Assembly: GCA_037178975.1 (NCBI GenBank)
Contig: JASJZH010000006.1
Location: 8,990,001 to 9,054,000 of the forward strand
DNA from: Oscheius tipulae
Lineage: Eukaryota > Nematoda > Chromadorea > Rhabditida > Rhabditidae
Reading direction: 5' to 3'
DNA: 64,000 bases
Shown: in pieces, positions 25,849 to 36,934 of the stretch
How positions within the stretch are numbered: the first letter of the stretch is position 1
How the letters are laid out: each line of letters opens with the position of its first letter
The notes under the pieces: model-generated
The model's database searches: none
What the model saw: the letters and a program-made list of their open reading frames with translations, nothing else
What the model was told of the DNA's origin: nothing
Position numbers and translations under genes: made by a program

Positions 25849-28581
25849 TTAAGTGCTGTCGGACTGGAGACGACGAAGTTGCGATTCCATCATCTGTTCC
25901 AGGTATCCAATTTTATGTTCTTTTTCGGCAATCAGACGGTTTCCTTCGATGTGGTCCTAGAAAAGCTTTAAACGTGAATAGATAGAGTCTTACCTCTCGG
26001 AGGACATTAATGATCTCATCACGATTCTTGACTTCCTCTTCCAGCGATCCAACCTTCGACTCCAGGCTCTTAATCTGGTCGTTGTTCATTCTCAGCTGCT
26101 CGGCAGCTCCTCTCTCATCATAGAGAACAGGACCTGGAATGGATGCTAGAGCACGCTATTCAACATACTAGACAGTCCCGACCGTCGCCTACGCAAAACA
26201 TGGTGGCCATTTTTAAGGGTCCCTGTAAGGAAATCATCAGATTCAGTATGCAAGACTGTTGGAGAAGGTTAGTGTGAGCCATGCAGTGACTTACGTCCTT
26301 GCTGAACGGCGTTCAGCTGCTCCTCCACAATGGTTCTCAGCTCCCTCTCTTGCAGGTACTTGGCACACATCTCGTCCAGCTGGTCACTGAAAGAAGATGT
26401 GATTCTTTTGCGCATTCTGCTACTATTTACTTTATTCTATTCAGGATGACTCTACTCTGTATTATACAGGGACAGGGTCTAAATGACCAATACAAACATG
26501 GGAATTGCTAAGCGGCAAATAAGAGGCTAACAAAGAAGAGAACCATTCGAGTCGGTTTTTCGAACGGGAGTCAGAGAACTAGGTATAGGGAGACAGAAAG
26601 AGCTGTAGGAAACCACTAAAGTGTAAAAATACTGTGCGGATTTCAGTAAGAGAGAGTGTCGCAGAATGAGCTGACAGACAGAGTCATCTTAAAGGAACGG
26701 TGACATTGCGGGTGCATGGGTGCACGGCGGAACGCCTTTTCAAATAGGGTCCCGCGATGAACTTCCCATGGAAATCACTCTTCCGCATTTTTTGGTGCTT
26801 TACACACATTTTCATGACTCCTAAATGTGTTAATCGGCTTAGCGCCAATAACTACACTACACTAGAAGCGCCTACTTCGACGTCAAAAATGGCGAGAATA
26901 ATGAAGAAAATTGAGGAAAGGACGTTCTACTTCAGTTTTTCTTTTTCTTCTTCATTATTCTCGCCATTTTTGACGTCGACGTAGACGTTTCTAGGGTAGT
27001 TTTTGGCGCTGAGTCGATTAACACATTTAGGAGACATGAAAATGTGTGTAAAGCACCAAAAAATGCGGAAGATTGATTTTCAGGGAAGTTGGTCGCGATT
27101 TGAAACGCATTCAACCGTCTACTATCCATAATGACAGCGTCCCTTTAAAATATACATGTTTTTTTAATTCCTAGATGAAAAGTACACGTAGTTTGAGGTA
27201 GAAAACAAGCCCAGTCAGGTAGCCACGATCACAGAATCTAACTTCCCCCTTGCACTACGATAGACCTCAAAGCATCCTACCTTTACAATTGGCAAAGCGT
27301 GCTTGTCTGTGACACATGTCAACTCTAATCTGAAACAACACTTAACAATGTTTGGCATGGCCTTTCCTGTCAAGAATTATCCTATATTACAGTTGACAAG
27401 ACAAGCCAGGACAGTTCGAGTTACAAAATTAGCATTGACAGTGTGATTATGCGACTGGTCCTTATACAAGAGGACAAAGCCTAGTCTACGTTTTGAACTG
27501 TGGAAGATAGTCAAACTCTTATAAATAAAGTGAACAAAAACTTACTTCAGATATTTGCGGCTGCCCTGAATCTCGTCAATGATAGAACGAGCAGCGTCCA
27601 GTTCAAATTTCAGAGAGTTGAGAGAATTCTCCTTTGAGTCCAACTAAAAACCTTCCGTATGTCAGAGAAAATTGCCCACCTCCTTCTCCTTTTTCAAATC
27701 TTCCTCCTTCTTGGCTTTTTCAGTATGGACCAGTGAGAATTCTTCCAGCGAACGAATCTTACGATTTTTCTCGGTAAGTTCCTTCTGCAGTTCTTCAACA
27801 ACTTTCTTGAGTCCATCCAGCTGAGACAGTTCCTCGGTCATCTTTTCAATTTTCTGAATGCTGGAAACAAGGAGTTCCTTGGTCTCAGCCTGAGAAGCTA
27901 GCACACTGTTCAGTGTGTCATTAGAGTTCCATGACTCAATTGTATTCTCACTTTGAGGCTTACCTGAAAGACCCAACTGTAAAAAAAGACTTCATTGTAC
28001 CTTGGAGACTCTGCAAGACAGAGCCACCATCAAGAAGAGGAGTCTCCTGAACGGCATTTCTACTGGGAAGCGTCTTTTCGGTCTTTTCAGCTTCCAGGGC
28101 CTCTTCAGGTGCCTCGATCGTTGCCATGTTGATGCTCATGTGCCCGTTCAAGGTGATACTCTGCTGGATACTCCATTGTCCGACATTATCCTCGTGAGCT
28201 TCTGAAAAAATCGATTTTTGCTGACTGATAACAGCTCTCATTCCCTAATTTCTCATTACTCATTGAATCAAAATTATTTTCTTTGATCTTATTTTTTCTA
28301 AATAACAAATTTCCTCTGTGTATTCGATATTACCGAGCCGTTTTCCATCAATATTTTTTACATTAAGTATGAATATAAATTGAGCACATTCAAAAGAGTT
28401 CAAAGTAAGAGGGCAAAATAGCGCTTATTTGGCACTATTCATAAATTTGAAATAGTTAAAACTCACCCTTATTCTCACTGAAAGGAACATTAGGCTCGAT
28501 AATCTCGAAATCGCCTCCAATCAAGCTGTCATCTCTACCCAAATGATCTACCAGAGTTCTTCCGTTTTCCAAGGATGTCAT
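25849..28581 (-). CDS. coiled-coil protein, family not recognised
   Basis: Starts MTSLENGRTLVDHLGRDDSL at 28581. After a short acidic N-terminal part containing GGDFEIIEP and a low-complexity linker, nearly all remaining exons encode heptad-rich coiled coil (IEKMTEELSQLDGLKKVVEE, LDSKENSLNSLKFELDAARS, SDQLDEMCAKYLQERELR, NNDQIKSLESKVGSLEEEV), ending QMMESQLRRLQSDST at the stop at 25849-25851. A 36-nt intron near 27975 joins SLQG to KPQSEN. The exons are separated by a 1.1-kb intron (about 26390-27545) holding a MITE. About 360 residues. It could be a scaffold, vesicle-tether or autophagy-adaptor type protein. The DFEII segment fits an LC3-interacting consensus, but that is inference only. Confidence 0.65.
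26689..27148. mobile_element. palindromic MITE with TTAA ends
   Basis: A 460-bp foldback element in the large intron of the coiled-coil gene. The left arm (about 26689-26925) and right arm (about 26945-27148) are inverted copies over almost their whole length, for example GCATTTTTTGGTGCTTTACA with its complement, and GACGTCAAAAATGGCGAGAA with its complement next to the short centre. Both ends read TTAAAGG-ACG, so the outer TTAA is a likely target duplication as in piggyBac-type elements. It has no coding capacity; similar peptides on both strands are a by-product of the palindrome. The arms have diverged by point changes, so it is not very young. Confidence 0.75.
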
Positions 28582-29457
28582 CTGAAAAGAAATGAACATT
28601 GAGTGAAAGTTCAAGCGACTGAAAGAATGTCTGGAAGAAGAGGCGAGAATGGCCGGGAAGGCCGCTCAGCTGATTGCGAAAGGTGCCTGGGAGAGAAGAG
28701 GGTGAGTCAGGTCATGGAACTTGATCGCCTGATAGCGCCGAAAACACACAAAACGTCAAATAATTTTGAAATTTTAAAAGTTTTAGAAATGCTGTCTATT
28801 CAACAGTACATTTTTCTAAGCTTGCAGGATGAACAATGAAAGTTTCAGAGGGTGAATAGTGTAAATTGCGAAAGACAAGGGTACAACTTAACCGTCTATC
28901 TGAAGAAAAGACAAAAAGTGCGATCTCGAAGATTTGTATAGTGACTACCAGACAGAAAAACACTTGGTGATAGCAAACAAGTAAACAGAGGAAGAAGACA
29001 GGAACAGTGCTCTACAGATAAAGACGGCAGTTCACTTGAGAAGAATCAAATAATAACAGAAGGGAATCGATTAGAGTGGTGAATAGTGACACTGCCGTTT
29101 TCGAAATGGCTGGAGAACCGGCTGATTATACCAAGTCGAACTTGATAGGGATGTAAACACGCGCCAATTGGAAAAACCTTTGTAAACAAGGGAAGAGGTC
29201 AGTGCTTTGCGCGTTTCTTTCAATTTGGTCACTTTTTACTCAAATTATGTCTCGATATTCCATCTTAAACGTTTCGCCAAGTGGTTTGCTGTTCCTTAAT
29301 CTAGTTCAATGACAGATTCAAAATTCCGGGATTCTGTTGTCCCTTAAAACACAACCCTGCTGCTTTCTGTATAAAAATGGTTTCTGTAGAGTTTTAAGCT
29401 AATTTTCCCATCCAGAAAAAACTTTGAGTTGCAATGATTCCGTTTGCAGAACACACA
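28582..29457. other. divergent promoter region
   Basis: An 876-bp gap between the coiled-coil gene (leftward) and the HP1-like gene (rightward). No gene is supported. A TTTGCAG acceptor ends at 29450, seven bases before the HP1-like ATG, and may be a spliced-leader site. Confidence 0.4.
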
Positions 29458-30479
29458 ATGCCGAAAACTAATAAGAAACCTGTGAAAGTGGAGGAAGACG
29501 AGGCTGTGGCGCCCAGAGTCTATAATCCTGAAGAGGTTCTCAACAAACGGTACAGAGAGGGAATACCCCAGTACCTTATGAAGTGGAAGGTAGGACTATT
29601 GTTTTGTTTCGAAAAGCTTTACTAGAACTAAGCCCTTGGGAGGATGATACAGACGAAACTTTGCTTGTATCTCAAGACATTCAGTAGCAGCTACTCGGTT
29701 GTCTGGGCAATACGAGTCACAACTTGTCTGGTTGCCGAAGCAGTACAATCGTGAGTCTGTTACACTTTCTTGACGAGGTTGTCAATTGCGCAGCGTCAGT
29801 TTGTGAGCGTTTTTACCCGGCTGCCGAGACAGTACGGCAGAGATCTGCTTCTCACTGCTTTCGATCGGCAACCAGAATTGTTCGGGACCGTACTGTCTAA
29901 AACGTCCTGTTATCCACCACTAACTTGGCAATCTGGCAAAGTTTCGTCTGTATCTCCCAGCTGATAAGAAAAACATATAATTCAACTAACTATTTCGGGA
30001 CTATCCGAAAGAGTATGCCACTTGGGAGCCGAGCAGTACAACTATTACAACCGTCAATTGTGATGAGTTCATCAAGGAGTTCGAAAAAAAGAGGTCAGAC
30101 ATGAGAAAGGTAAATATTCAACTTCAGTTTTTCATTGCAGTCCTAGGCAAATCCCAATACGAAGTTTGGGCTGGTCCCCAAAGAAAAACATCCTTATCGC
30201 ATACTTGGATCGAAGAAAGTCAACGGGAAGGTTTACTGGCTCCTGCAATATTTAAACGGCTCTGTTCAACTGATGCACAAGGTCGATGCTCGCAAAAGGT
30301 GATGATTTTTTTAGCTGTTCATGATAATTTGATTCAGATATCCCGAACTGACTCTCGAGTACTACGAGAGTCTTATGCATAAGGAAGAAGAAGAAAAGTT
30401 CGAGGAAGCAAAGAAACTGATGCAGCTGAAAGCTATGCCCCCTGGAATAATTCCAGTCCCGAAATCGAGGCAACAATGA
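29458..30479 (+). CDS. HP1-like heterochromatin protein (chromo and chromoshadow domains)
   Basis: Four exons: 29458-29589, 29999-30109, 30147-30298 and 30338-30479, giving 178 residues. The chromodomain (about 20-75) reads RVYNPEEVLNKRY, QYLMKWK, then DYPKEYATWEP; Y22, W43 and Y46 fit the aromatic cage that binds methylated histone H3 lysine 9. The C-terminal part (about 105-160), with YRILGSKKVNGKVYWLLQYL and ELTLEYYESLMHKEE, fits a chromoshadow dimerisation domain. A basic start (MPKTNKKPVK) and acidic patch precede the chromodomain, as in HP1. Oddity: intron 1 appears to end in TTTCGG instead of TTTCAG, because the frame requires exon 2 to begin right after it and a stop codon lies just upstream. 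Likely role: heterochromatin binding. Confidence 0.8.
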
Positions 30480-30499
30480 CCGCGTTTCTTGATGTAATT

Positions 30500-30770
30500 T
30501 CAACGCAATGAAGTCTTTCATAATATTTATTGCTGCAAACCTAGTCATTTTGAGGTTTCTGGTATCCACGTCGACATGGCCGTTATCCCCGCGAATGTTG
30601 ATGGGCATAGTCTTGATGGTAGCGTTGCAAAGTAAAAAAAGGAGAATATTCTGAGGCAGCTGTCGGTAGCGAAGCAAATCTTCACAATTCATAGCGAATC
30701 GATAGTCTAGAGAATTTGTTTCATATGGATGGATTCTACCCCCATCTCTAAGAAGGACACTAAATGGGAT
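30500..30770 (-). CDS. uncertain minus-strand exon, unknown family
   Basis: An open minus-strand stretch after a CATTTAG acceptor reads GGRIHPYETNSLDYRFAMN and NATIKTMPINIRGDNGHVDV with coding-like codon choice, then DTRNLKMTRF. It begins just beyond the 3' end of the HP1-like gene and the open frame runs on antisense into it, where it is surely non-coding. I could not join it to other exons or name a family. It may be the last exon of a convergent gene whose start I cannot find. Confidence 0.25.
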
Positions 30771-31516
30771 GGGAGAAAACACCCCCTCCGGAGGGAAGTA
30801 AAAAAAAAGTTGATAATGCATGGGAGCTTATGAAACTGCCATAATTTTTTTTAACTACTTCTTTGGAAGTTTGCTTTGGTACACGAGCACATTAAAGGGT
30901 TACTCCTCGCGTCTCGGGACCCTATCTTCTCGCACCAAAAGGGGGTAATCAGCTCAGAAATGGTATTGGGACTGTTTTTCTGGTTAGACGCTGCAGCAAC
31001 CCACTTCGTCGTCAATTTTTAGAATGGACTCTTTCCAACTTTGTGTTGGCCCACCTGGTATGAATCTGAAGATGTTTCGAGATATCCCTGAAGATTACGA
31101 GTTGTTCACTCTTCGATAACAATGGCTCTTATGACATTTATTCCTTGCATATAAGGCAACTTTGTTTTGAAGTGAAACAGAAGTAAATATCTCTATACAG
31201 AAGGGGTGTCTTGGACAAGGGTAGAGACACAATAGAGGCAAGAACTGTAGGCAGGGCCTGAAGTAGAACCTTGTATTGACGACGATGAAATAGGAAATGC
31301 AACTGGATGGGAAACACGGTATGACGGAGGACTAAACCTATGTACAGAAAAGTTTCACAGCTGCCAGTGAACGGATAGAGGGCTCCATTTCGACGACGAG
31401 GTGGGAAGAAATGGTTAAAGAAGGAGGTGAGCAGAAGAAAGAAAATAGAAGACCAGCTTTTGATAATACCTTAAACTTTTGGTAAAAAGAGAAAGAGACA
31501 GAAATCCTACTCGTTT

Positions 31517-33405
31517 TTAGGGCTTGATAGCATTTGCTTCTCCAGAGACCGTACTCTTCAACTGATTCCAGAATCGGAGGTAGGCATTGGGAGATCCGCG
31601 AGCGTCCTCGTCCGAAGAGACCGAGGAAGACGACGATGTATTCAAATCGCCCGTCAAGCCACCAATGACCGTTGTGCGAGAATCTAGAAATAGAAAACTT
31701 GTTCACGAAAAAAATTCGTAGTACTGCAAACATGCATAAACTAATAAGCAAGCACTGACCCTGGTTAGTAAAGACTTTAGTCAAGGCAGATCGAATATTA
31801 GATGGACGAGGAGTCCCACTTTGCCTACCATTCAAGCGAGCTCCGTAGGCTTCGGTGATTTCCTCAGCTGACTCGATGGAAGGCCGCTTGCCCCGAGCGG
31901 TGGAGGGAATAGGATGGTTCATCGACTGTTGGAGAGCCACAGGAGTGAGCCATTCCTGGGGAAGAACCTTCTCAAGGAAGGGGATGGATCCACTGATGTT
32001 GGCCAGACGATTCACCCAGCCGGGAATGTCCTTTCCGGTGAGCGTCTGCAAAATAGCTCATGAGACAAATTTCAACAGGTTGTCACATTGTAGAGTGTTT
32101 TGCACGTATCTCCGCTAATACTTAGGAGACAGGAAGATTTTCTTTGCAATTTTTTCAATTTTTCATCTTGTCAACTAACCATCACCAGGCTACTTCATAC
32201 TCGTGTCTCCTAGATACTATGTCAATCTGTCCCAGTCATTCTCCTTCTTACGATACATTCTAATCGAGCTGCATCGGCAAAACTAGCGTGCCGATTTGTG
32301 TCCTAAAGCTCCCTGCATCTTAGTTTCTTGCTGTGATACAAAGTAATTCGATTGCATTTTTGACCAAGCAGAAAGACGCGTGAAGTCTTGCAAACAGAAA
32401 TCAGAACTATTTCCTACATATAGCCCCAATCTTTGTCAACACTGGATTTCCTTCTTTTTACCTTGGCAATGATGGCAGTGAAGTGGTTACAGTTCCTATT
32501 GATCAGGTGATATTTGTCTCCGCGAAAGTCATGACTCAGTGACTTCATCAGATCCCTCACATCGGCCGAGGTGAAATCTGTCTCTCCAAGGATCAATGAC
32601 TCTCTAAACATTGAACTGAAGAAAACAAATAATAATACATTACCTGAACTTAAAATTTTCTCCTAATTCCTCAGCATCCTGCGGTGAGTTCTCGAAAACA
32701 CCAGAAAAGGCGTAGGGGTGACCACCATAGGCATACTCTGGAATATAATTGATTTCAAGGAAAACAGAAGAAAATGACTCACCGACACCGTAGACTTCCA
32801 CTCCAGAATGGAAAATGCCGACTCCGATGTTGGAAGCGTAGTCATTCAACCAGTACTGAAAAGTTGAAACTATCAACCATTTAACGTTGTCAACACTATG
32901 TCATTCGCACAGTCAGCTTGCCAAGCTCATACTGTCCGCCTGTCACTTCATAAACAGTTGTTAAGCTCATGTCATTTCGATTCTGTGTGCCTATCAGCCT
33001 CTTTTTTGTCAACCTGGTTTAGTTAACCTATCCTTCTTAGTTAGTTTGTCAAGGGGTATCTTTCAAAAGATCAGTTTTCTTATTCGATACTCTTTATCGG
33101 ATTGTCATCATTGTTGCGAATCGTCAAAAGATTTGAATGACTCATACGTCTCAGAATCTTTTCTAATAGTTGGACCCTTCCACAGCCTTCAAAGCCCCAG
33201 AACCTTCAAAAATCTTGAAATAAAAGTGAAAACCGGTGTGTAGACCGATGAACAAGCATAAACAAGCTTTTGTGGACTCCAAAGGCAAACAATATCCTTG
33301 CGCGCAGGAAGCGGAAGAGCTCTTTTTCCCGAGTCGCCACATTTCCCCAACCCACTGGAGACTTACCATGTCGTAGACATTGAGACGTACGGTCGCTCGA
33401 GACAT
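31517..33405 (-). CDS. DESI2-type PPPDE peptidase (deSUMOylating isopeptidase family)
   Basis: Starts [13 protein letters not shown] at 33405; the acceptor upstream leaves an in-frame lead, so an earlier start is possible. The papain-like PPPDE fold shows [18 protein letters not shown] with the catalytic histidine at about residue 29, [16 protein letters not shown], and [11 protein letters not shown] with the catalytic cysteine at about 107. These spacings match human DESI2. The next exon ([25 protein letters not shown]) also matches that subfamily, followed by a serine-rich, low-complexity tail ending at the stop at 31517-31519. The family removes SUMO, or in some reports ubiquitin or palmitate, from substrates. 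About 250 residues, with a longer tail than the human protein. Confidence 0.9.
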
Positions 33406-36400
33406 GCCTCCCCTTGGATGACTTTCGGAAGATGCCTAAACGGAGTCAGTTGATTGGAAAAGGAAAAAAGGACGATAAAAAGGAGATGTGACGTTATGAC
33501 ATCATCAGCAATGCAGATGGAAAAAAGGAAAGAGACTTGTGGCAGACATTACGAGAAAAAGACGAGCCTCGAAAGGAAGAGTAAATCAAAGATGGGACCC
33601 GAAACAGATGTTTAAACAAATAGTGATGATATAAACGCAGAGAGTGAAAGTAGGAGCGTAAATTCTCGTAACTGGGATGAAAAATGAATAGATTGGGGAG
33701 TCTTCTGAGTGCGAGAGAGAGAGAGAGAGAGAAGGGATGAGTAGCAGGATCCATCCCCTCTATTTAATAAATGAAAATGTTACAAAAAATACGTGTGTGG
33801 GTGGGGGAGAAGGCGCTTTTGATTGGAGATTATTAGCAGCCTGGAAGCGAAATAAACGCTGCGGAAGTGGAAAGACGCTCGATCGATCGATCGCTCGAGT
33901 GCTCAACTGGTTGGCAAGTGCATAAAGGACGAGAAATGAGGACCAAACTGTGGAATTTTCATATTTTTCCTTCGAAATTTGATGCTAAGGAAAATAAGAT
34001 TTCTTTTAAGTCAGTTAACAAATGGCAACTTCTCAAAATTATCCTATAACAAAGTGGCAATTTCACATCTCAAGATCTCTACCAGTAATTCTCATCTGCA
34101 GGATTTGCTAAAAAGAGTAAAGCTAGCAAATAACTTCGCGAGTATTTTGAAGCAGGAAGAACGTAAAAAGCACCCGGTAGCGTCATCAGGGCGGCGACGC
34201 AACAAAAATAGACGCCTCGTTGGTACGTGAAATACCGTGTGTCTAATTAAAAATTGGCCCTGTCTTAATTAGAATATTTAAGAATGCCAATTCTTACATG
34301 GTTCCTGAAAGAAAAAGAGACCTCCTCTTCGATGAGAAACGAACACTTGAGAGCTTAATTGGAGATTGTGAAATCCGATAAAACAAATTGGAGAATGATG
34401 AAAGTGAGTCACAAAGTGGGTCTACCAAACCGAAGCCTGTGACGAAAGAACTCTCTACTAGGCCAGAGTTGAAAAATCGATAAGGGAGAGGCGTACATTA
34501 CGACGAGCGTATATGGCCACGGGTGTTCCTGCCCAAAATTCTCTCGTCTTCCAAGTACTTCGGGTCAAAAGTTTACAAACAAGGAAATGAAAAAGAGCCC
34601 AGAGGCAGAGGGTCACATGGAGTGCATGCTGCAATCGCCAGAGGATCAGCGCTCGACCGGACAAGACCGGTCTTTCCGACCGGAAGAGAGGCAAAAAGAC
34701 TTGCGTGTTCCGTGAAACCGGGAGCGCGAGAGCCTCTTTTCCATTCCCGAACCAATGGCTCTTGCTCTGGATAGCAGACGTGCCTCTGAGAGATAAGTGT
34801 AAAGGTGATACTGCAAGAAGATGCGGCCGGTTCTGCTTTCACTATGAGGGCGTCAAGATTGCGACAACGATACAAGATCGACGAGTGCAAAAAATGTAGC
34901 CTTGAGATGTTCCAAGCAAACAGAGGGTGGACTCAGAAATTTCCTATACAAATAGAAATGAACATGTGATCGGAAACGGTCCATTTCATAACTGAACCCA
35001 CGCCATGAATCACGTGCGAGGAGATGTGCCGCGCCTGTTTGGCTTCGGTACAAACCATCTATACCGCTTGTCCGGTCCTGAATCCAGGACAAGTGAGAGG
35101 TGAATGAGGATCGAGTAGTGCAGACACACTACACGGGGCACACCGAAGAAGATGAATGAGAGTGTCTATTAAAGGACGAGCGCTCGAGAACCTAATAGAA
35201 GGGAGAGAAGAGAGAGAGAACCTAATCCTAATTTGTATAATGGAACTAGCAGGTGCCCCTGTATAGCCCTCGCGGCGCTATGAATCACATACAAAAAGAC
35301 GACTAGTTAATGGAGCTGTACGATCGTTTATGAGTCGATCGTAAAAAGGAAGCACTACAATGACCATCTGACAACTTCTTTGGGTGGCGACAAGGATCAT
35401 CGGCAGATGTGCGAGGGCCGCATTCTCAGCATAATACGATTTTGAGCACACGCCTACCTTCAACCGCGTGCACAAAGACCACAAGAGAAAGAGAGTGCGG
35501 AGGACAGAAAGACCAAAAATTTAGTGAACTTTCAATGATGGATGATCTCTTTCCAACTAGTTGTTGATCGAAGAGAGAACAAAACAATGCCAATGATAAG
35601 AGACCGTTGAGTACATACGGGTCAGTCCAGAGAGCACAGCCAATCTCTGCTCATCTCGAAGTCTAGACACATTTAGTGATTAAGAGTTACATCCTCCGGC
35701 TCTATCTAAAGATGGATTACGAGATCAGTTGGCTGAGGATTATGTAAATTCGGAGCTTAACACGTCAGTTCCCATAGGAACGTTGCCAATCCGCCATGCG
35801 GGACAAATGGCATCGTAACGGATTTGGGAAAGGGTGTGAGAAGGATAGGTGGCTGATTATTGTGGGAGGAAGGTCGAGAGGATCAAAAGCAGATCCACTT
35901 TCTGCAGACTGTAACGGCTATAGTAAGTGGTAAACAATGGAATTCTGAGAGCGAACAGTCACCATTAGTTCCTGATTTTTTTTTGGACTCAAAAATTTAA
36001 AACTACCAACATTCTCTCTATCGTAGTACCGCATCATTTCTTACACTCGGAATAGCATGCATTGACTATCATCCCAAACTCTTGGGTAAGAACCTTACGG
36101 AAAATGGACACATTTACTAGCCTAAATGACTTTGACTGTAGACTGCATATTGCTACTGGCAGCTAGTGACAAAGACAAGCTAGTGACAAGAAACCAACTT
36201 TTAGTCGTTTGCACAGCTCTGTGGGCAATAAAAGTTTTCCGACTATAGTCTAAAACTAAATGAGAGCACAGACTATTAATTCTACAACGTGTAGAATTAA
36301 TGAATCAAGAGAATCAAGACACCCAGAAATTAGAGAGATTTCACTGGCAGAGGATCCAATGTCACGTAAAGGAACGCGTCGTCTCAGGTGGAATGTCCTG

Positions 36401-36934
36401 GGTGTGTGTGCCACGGACCAAAGCCAGGAAGCGTCCGTCTTTCAAGAGTGTTTGTTTTCCCTCCGGCTCTCTCTTTCTTCTGGTGTGTGTGCGTTACGTA
36501 GTGCGCTTGACCACCCATTAAACTTGCCCGCCTCCCTGTGTTGATTTCAATCGGCGATTCAGGCTCGTTTTTTTTTGGGGTGGTATCCTCCTGCGCTTCC
36601 CCATTACGCTACACTGCCTCGTTAGCTGAAATATGGTCGTTTTTTGTCTCTCTCCTCCTCCTTCCTCGCGTTCTACTGAACAAGATGATCCGCATTATGC
36701 TAACTGGCCGCTGTCTCTGTACAGACAAATGATTCAAAAAACTTCATTAGGGTCTTATAGACAATAGCACACGAGATCCATTTTGGGGGCAAATTTAGAC
36801 ACCAGGTGGTGAACACCGACAGAAATGACAGATAATAGGAGGTCATCAGGAGAATGTAAAGCAATGGGACAGCTCTTTAAGGAACAGTAACTGTAACTGA
36901 AATATTGGATTAAGTTCAAGGACGGAAAGAGAGG
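33406..36934. other. intergenic region without a supported gene
   Basis: About 3.5 kb between the DESI2-like gene start and the end of the DM-domain gene. No family-level exon was found. It contains a GA microsatellite (about 33713-33732), a run of CGAT repeats (about 33880-33893), and a perfect 12-bp inverted repeat with a 3-nt loop at 36275-36301. Confidence 0.4.
36275..36301. repeat. perfect 12-bp inverted repeat
   Basis: ATTAATTCTACA, a 3-nt spacer ACG, then its exact reverse complement. It could form a hairpin or bind a dimeric factor. A separate 10-bp palindrome, GACTATAGTC, is at 36241-36250. Confidence 0.6.

Noticed and set aside
26757-27129. Open frames of 65-75 residues on both strands
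   Set aside because: They are the two arms of a palindromic MITE, which explains why both strands encode similar peptides.
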